From: Flavobacterium sp. WC2421
GTDB lineage: Bacteria > Bacteroidota > Bacteroidia > Flavobacteriales > Flavobacteriaceae
Assembly: GCF_040822115.1 (NCBI RefSeq)
Contig: NZ_CP162004.1
Location: 1,240,001-1,304,000, forward strand
DNA length: 64,000 bases
Direction of reading: 5' to 3'
Shown here: in pieces, positions 59,751 through 64,000 of the stretch
How positions within the stretch are numbered: the stretch's first letter is position 1
Layout: every line of letters begins with the position of its first letter
Translations under genes and position numbers: made by a program
Notes under the pieces: model-generated
What the model was told of the DNA's origin: nothing
Seen by the model: only the letters and a program-made list of their open reading frames with translations
Database searches by the model: none

Positions 59751-62045
59751 TTATAGAGTAGGGGAAACAACAACTGGTTTGCCATTTACGATTATTGTCA
59801 ATTCCTTTGTTCCATCTACTGAAAAAGTGGTTTGATTGTGATTGATAGCCACTTTTAGAATTTGATTTCTGAAATTTATTTTAAAGGAGTACCCTTTCCA
59901 TTCTTTTGGAATTTTTGGAGAAAAGTGCAGCGTGTCATTTTTTACTCGCATTCCGCCAAATCCTTCTACGATACTCATCCAGGTACCGGCCATTGATGTA
60001 ATATGACACCCTTCTTCTACTTCTTTGTTGTAATCATCTAGATCTAGTCGCGATGTTCTTAAGTAGAATGTATATGCCATTTCCATTTTGTCAAGGGAAG
60101 CCGCTTGAATGGAATGAACACAAGGCGAAAGAGAGCTTTCATGTACTGTGAACGATTCGTAAAACTCAAAATTACGTTTCAGTTCCTCTTTAGAGAAATG
60201 CTCTTCAAAGAAATAGAAACATTGTAATACATCGGCTTGTTTGATATAAGGAGAACGCAATACTCTGTCCCAAGACCATTTTTGATTGATGGGGCGTTGC
60301 GATTTGTCTAAGTCTTTTACAGGAACAAGATCTTTATCTAAAAAGCAATCTTGTTGCAAGTAGATTCCTAGTTCTTCTGATTTTGGGAAATACATATTTC
60401 CTGCTACTTTCTTCCATTCTTGCAATTCAGCATCAGATAATTTTACTTTCTCAATAATACGTTTATGATCTGATGGGTATTCTAAAGAAACTTTTTGAAT
60501 TTGTTCTTGCGCATAATCAATACACCATTTAGCAATATAATTGGTGTAGAAATTATTGTTGATGTTGTTTTCATATTCATTAGGACCTGTAACTCCTAGA
60601 ATAACATATTGATTTTTGTCTTTGGAGAAATTTGCTCTTTGATGCCAAAAACGAGCGATACCTATTAATACCTCTAATCCTTTTTCTGGGATGTAAGAAT
60701 AATCGCCAGTAAAACGGTAGTAATTGAAGATTGCAAAAGCGATAGCCCCATTTCTATGTATTTCCTCATGCGTAATTTCCCATTCATTATGGCACTCTTC
60801 ACCATTCATGGTAACCATCGGGTATAATGCTGCACCATCTTTGAATCCAAGGTTTTTCTCGGCATTCTCAATTGCTTTATCCAGTTGATTGTAACGGTAC
60901 GTCAATAAGTTTCGAGCTACTTGTTGGTCTTTGGTCGCCATATAAAATGGAATACAATACGCTTCAGTATCCCAATAGGTTGATCCTCCGTATTTTTCTC
61001 CAGTAAATCCTTTTGGACCGATGTTTAATCGGCTGTCTTTACCTAAATAAGTTTGGTTCAATTGGAAAATATTAAATCGGATACCTTGTTGCGCTTTCAC
61101 GTCACCGTCAATAGTAATATCTGACATTTCCCAAATTTTTGCCCAAGCATCAATTTGATCTTGTAACAATTGATCGTACCCTTTTGTTAAAGCAAGTTGG
61201 ATTGTTTTTTCGGCTGCTGTAAAAGTATTTGTATGATTTAAAGAAACGGTATATCCCCCTATTTTTTGAATAGATGATTTTTTGCCTTGAGCGACAATAA
61301 CAGCATAACTACTTTGAATTTTGTCTGTACCTGTTTCAAAGTTGCTAGGTGAAATATTTAAGTTTCGACCATTTTCTAAGATGCTGTTTTGCATAAAAGT
61401 GGTCACTTTGAAATGTGTTTTGAAGGTTTGTGCTGTAACAAAAGCTTCGTTGCCTACATGTTTTACTTCAAGTGGCTCCCAGAATTTTTCATCCCAGTTG
61501 GCGTCCTCATTTGTTACACCTGCATCGATGTACGGTTTGTAAACTATTTTTGCGTCTTTATTTAATGGCGTAATTTCATAATTTATGATACCTACTTCGT
61601 CCAAATCCAATGAAAGTAAGCGACGTACGTTTACGGCGATTTCAGTACCATTTTTTAGCTTGGCTTCAAATGAACGGTTGTACCATCCTTCTTTCATGTT
61701 TAATTCACGACGAAAATGGTTTACTTCAACACAGGTGTTTAAATCTAAATTCTCGCCATTGATTTCAATATCAATTCCAATCCAGTTGGGTGCATTCAAT
61801 ACTTTCGCAAAATATTCAGGGTAGCCATTTTTCCACCAACCCACTTTAGTTTTATCTGGATAATAAATCCCAGCAATATAACTTCCTTGAAAAGTAGGGC
61901 CAGTATAATTTTCTTCAAAATTAGCACGTTGTCCCATAGCACCATTTCCAATACTAAAAAGGCTTTCTGATGATTTTACGCTTTCTGAATCAAATCCTTC
62001 TTCAATGATGGACCAATTGTCTGGTTTTATATAATCTTGGTTCAT
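59751..62045 (-). CDS. GH65 family maltose phosphorylase-like enzyme
   Basis: This 764-residue protein splits maltose with phosphate into glucose and beta-glucose 1-phosphate, if the usual GH65 activity holds. N-terminal ESLFSIGNGAMGQRANFEE is the family opening. The helical barrel holds YWDTEAYCIPFY (357-368), NGEECHNEWEITHEE, and the acid/base Glu490 in GVTGPNEYE. The phosphate-side region with SLSPCVHSIQAA also fits. Adjacent pgmB, which uses beta-glucose 1-phosphate, strongly supports a phosphorylase. Kojibiose or trehalose phosphorylase is the main alternative. No signal peptide, so cytoplasmic. Confidence 0.93.
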   Translation of the reverse strand: MNQDYIKPDNWSIIEEGFDSESVKSSESLFSIGNGAMGQRANFEENYTGPTFQGSYIAGIYYPDKTKVGWWKNGYPEYFAKVLNAPNWIGIDIEINGENLDLNTCVEVNHFRRELNMKEGWYNRSFEAKLKNGTEIAVNVRRLLSLDLDEVGIINYEITPLNKDAKIVYKPYIDAGVTNEDANWDEKFWEPLEVKHVGNEAFVTAQTFKTHFKVTTFMQNSILENGRNLNISPSNFETGTDKIQSSYAVIVAQGKKSSIQKIGGYTVSLNHTNTFTAAEKTIQLALTKGYDQLLQDQIDAWAKIWEMSDITIDGDVKAQQGIRFNIFQLNQTYLGKDSRLNIGPKGFTGEKYGGSTYWDTEAYCIPFYMATKDQQVARNLLTYRYNQLDKAIENAEKNLGFKDGAALYPMVTMNGEECHNEWEITHEEIHRNGAIAFAIFNYYRFTGDYSYIPEKGLEVLIGIARFWHQRANFSKDKNQYVILGVTGPNEYENNINNNFYTNYIAKWCIDYAQEQIQKVSLEYPSDHKRIIEKVKLSDAELQEWKKVAGNMYFPKSEELGIYLQQDCFLDKDLVPVKDLDKSQRPINQKWSWDRVLRSPYIKQADVLQCFYFFEEHFSKEELKRNFEFYESFTVHESSLSPCVHSIQAASLDKMEMAYTFYLRTSRLDLDDYNKEVEEGCHITSMAGTWMSIVEGFGGMRVKNDTLHFSPKIPKEWKGYSFKINFRNQILKVAINHNQTTFSVDGTKELTIIVNGKPVVVSPTL

Positions 62046-62098
62046 TTTTTTAATTTTATTTAAATACTGAAAATTAGCTTTCCAATAATTTCAATTCT

Positions 62099-62755
62099 TT
62101 ATTTATTAATCAATTTTTCGATGAAAGCAAATTCAATATGAGTGAAATCCTCAAAAATATACTTAGCTTCATGAAGTGTTTTTTCTTCGCCAATTCCTAT
62201 GCTTGTCATTTTACCAATATTGGCTGCTTGAACACCAGCAACAGAGTCTTCAAAAACAATAGCATCTTCCGGTTTTGATCCTAATAATTTTGCTGCTATC
62301 AAGAAAACTTCTGGATCAGGTTTGGCATTGGTAACATCATTCCCGTCAACAATAGCATCAAAATAATGTATGATTCCTGTTTTTTCAAGAATAGGTCTTG
62401 CATTCTTACTTGCTGATCCTAATGCTATGGGTTGGTTTTTATCTTTTAAAAACTGTAGAATAGGCATTACTCCGGGTAAGATTTCACTTTGATCCATATC
62501 AACAAGATAGGTGAGATATTCTTCATTTTTTTGAATCAACCATTTGTTTTTATCTTCTTGTGACGCTTCAACTTTTCCTAATTCTAATATAATATCAAGA
62601 GAACGTACACGACTTACTCCTTTTAATAGTTCATTGTGTTCTAGTGTGAAATCAATATTTAATTCTTGTGCAATTTTTTGCCATGCTAAATAATGGTACT
62701 TCGCGGTATCTACTATAACTCCGTCAAGGTCGAATATGAATGCTTTTTTATTCAT
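62099..62755 (-). CDS. pgmB: beta-phosphoglucomutase
   Basis: This 218-residue HAD-superfamily enzyme converts beta-glucose 1-phosphate to glucose 6-phosphate. Asp9 (nucleophile) and Asp11 (acid/base) lie in FIFDLDGVIVDT, and GVSRVRSLDIIL and ALGSASKNA (phosphate site) follow. VFEDSVAGVQAA holds the metal acids. The frame is open to 62806, but the family N-terminus MNKKAFIFD begins at 62755. That start overlaps the MFS stop by 8 bp (ATGAATAA), a coupled arrangement. It works with the GH65 product. Confidence 0.95.
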   Translation of the reverse strand: MNKKAFIFDLDGVIVDTAKYHYLAWQKIAQELNIDFTLEHNELLKGVSRVRSLDIILELGKVEASQEDKNKWLIQKNEEYLTYLVDMDQSEILPGVMPILQFLKDKNQPIALGSASKNARPILEKTGIIHYFDAIVDGNDVTNAKPDPEVFLIAAKLLGSKPEDAIVFEDSVAGVQAANIGKMTSIGIGEEKTLHEAKYIFEDFTHIEFAFIEKLINK

Positions 62756-64000
62756 TGATTGTAATTTTGGATTCGTCATTAATAATAAGAGCAATAATTC
62801 CGGCAAGAATCATGGAAGCTCCACCAATTAATAATGCGTATATGGGTTCATTGTTAAAAATTTGGGATACTAAAAATCCTAGAATGGATGCAGCAACTAG
62901 TTGCGGAATTACGATAAAGAAGTTAAAAACTCCCATGTAATACCCCATTTTGGCAGAAGGTAAAGAGCCAGATAACATAGCATAGGGTATTGATAAAATA
63001 CTTGCCCATGCAATTCCAACTCCTATCATTGGAAGCCATTCCATAGTAAATGTGGTAGGTTCTTTTATGAAATAGATAGATATAAGACCAATTCCACCGC
63101 AAACTAATGCAGCAAAGTGGGTGAATTTTCTACTCGTGTATTTTGCTAATAAGGGCAATAAAAAAGAAGCGATTGCGGCAATTAAATTGTAGTTAGCAAA
63201 CATTTCTCCCACTTGATTTGCTCCTGTATTGTAGGCAACTGATGTGGTATCAGTCGTTCCGTAAATATGTTGTGTTACGGCAAGAGTGGTGTAAATCCAC
63301 ATGGAGAAAAGGGCAAACCAAGAAAAGAATTGTACCCAAGCCAACTGTTTCATGATTTTTGGCATAAACTGGAAATCATTCATAATGGTAACAAAACCAT
63401 TTTTGGTGTTATTGGTTTTTTGCATTAATCCTGAAGCAACCATTGCGAGACCACCTAAGCCAATAAGCCCAAGAGATAAAACGTATAAATCTTTCTTTAA
63501 ATCAAAATGATAAATTACAAATGAAAATAGGATACTTACAATTAAAAATAGAGTTCCCTTAGTTAAATGAGATTTTCCGTTGGAGGTAAACCATTCTGCT
63601 GAATGATCTTCTTTTACAAACGTGATTTCTTTGTGTTTTTCAAAAGCGGCTAATTCTTCTGGCGAATATTCTTTGGACGTAATTACAGTCCATAGAACAG
63701 TAACTATAAATATAATACCACCAAAATAAAAGGAATATTTTACAGAGTCTGGAATAATACCTAAAGGAGCAGTGTTTTGAACACCCAAATGAGTAAAAAT
63801 TAAAGGCAATTTTGACGCAAAATAGGCACCAATTCCAATGAAGAAACTTTGCATAGCAAACCCCATGGTACGTTGCTTTTCAGGAAGATTATCTCCTACA
63901 AATGCACGGAATGGCTCCATAGAGACATTGATCGAAGCGTCCATAATCCAAAGCATTCCTGCCGCAATCCATAACACTGGAGAGTTTGGCATAACAAATA
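62748..64000 (-). CDS. MFS sugar transporter (maltose/SLC45-like; partial, N-terminus outside window)
   Basis: At least 414 residues of a polytopic transporter are visible. The frame is still open at the window edge, so the ATG at 63992 is not the true start. ASINVSMEPFRAFVGDNLPEKQRTMGFAMQ is the conserved loop of the SLC45/GPH-like sugar:cation symporters, given as span near 64000-63900. About 10 helices are seen, with a central soluble loop (SKEYSPEELAAFEKH). It should import maltose or maltodextrin for the GH65/pgmB pair, with which it is translationally coupled. Confidence 0.9.
   Translation of the reverse strand, partial: FVMPNSPVLWIAAGMLWIMDASINVSMEPFRAFVGDNLPEKQRTMGFAMQSFFIGIGAYFASKLPLIFTHLGVQNTAPLGIIPDSVKYSFYFGGIIFIVTVLWTVITSKEYSPEELAAFEKHKEITFVKEDHSAEWFTSNGKSHLTKGTLFLIVSILFSFVIYHFDLKKDLYVLSLGLIGLGGLAMVASGLMQKTNNTKNGFVTIMNDFQFMPKIMKQLAWVQFFSWFALFSMWIYTTLAVTQHIYGTTDTTSVAYNTGANQVGEMFANYNLIAAIASFLLPLLAKYTSRKFTHFAALVCGGIGLISIYFIKEPTTFTMEWLPMIGVGIAWASILSIPYAMLSGSLPSAKMGYYMGVFNFFIVIPQLVAASILGFLVSQIFNNEPIYALLIGGASMILAGIIALIINDESKITINE

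Overview
The window reads as chromosomal DNA from a member of the Bacteroidota, most likely Flavobacteriaceae and close to Flavobacterium. The DNA is AT-rich. Several promoters fit the Bacteroidota form TTTG / about 19 nt / TAnnTTTG. One secreted protein ends in a type IX secretion sorting domain. Isoprenoid genes belong to the mevalonate pathway. Glucan use follows an amylase / maltose phosphorylase / beta-phosphoglucomutase scheme. No rRNA, CRISPR array, prophage or complete insertion sequence was seen. The first gene (dnaE) and the last gene (an MFS transporter) are cut by the window edges.

Layout. 1-14.8 kb is housekeeping DNA: dnaE, an outer membrane protein behind a 43-bp palindrome, trxA, a DUF58 gene, two tRNA-Asp genes inside an exact tandem duplication, small envelope genes, a GT2/flippase-like pair, ruvC, hemW, a GxxExxY gene framed by inverted repeats, and a few small enzymes. 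15.3-22.2 kb is a seven-gene signalling operon: receiver, H-NOX, HNOBA-PAS histidine kinase, FIST protein, second histidine kinase, Hpt protein and LytTR regulator. A large ice-binding (DUF3494) T9SS cargo protein follows at 22.3-25.4 kb. 26.2-38.4 kb looks like a polysaccharide synthesis and export locus: TPR/beta-barrel protein, STAS protein, MOP-type flippase, GT4 glycosyltransferase, GH5-like hydrolase, Ig-like secreted protein, giant polytopic membrane protein, and a response-regulator receiver fused directly to a GT2 glycosyltransferase. 38.7-49 kb returns to housekeeping genes (pckA, a dipeptidase, tRNA-Leu, chrA, rluB-like). 49.1-52.5 kb holds mevalonate-pathway genes plus a UbiA prenyltransferase. 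55.2-64 kb holds a GDPD gene and a maltodextrin utilisation block (two GH13 amylases, GH65, pgmB, MFS).

How the parts may work together. My main hypothesis is that 15.2-38.5 kb is one regulated system. A nitric-oxide-type sensor (H-NOX with its HNOBA kinase) and a FIST sensor with its own kinase would converge on a stand-alone Hpt and on receivers, including the LytTR regulator and the receiver-GT2 fusion. The output would be surface polysaccharide and the ice-binding adhesin-like protein. Supporting this, pairs of a short direct repeat related to ATTCRYC with a 21-bp pitch, as expected for LytTR regulators, lie upstream of four transcription units in this block, and a 12-bp-pitch variant lies upstream of the receiver-GT2 gene. 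This was read by eye and has not been tested.

A second point of interest is a structured repeat present three times (4.3, 44.4 and 49.0 kb). The central stem differs in sequence between copies but stays fully paired, which suggests a conserved RNA fold.
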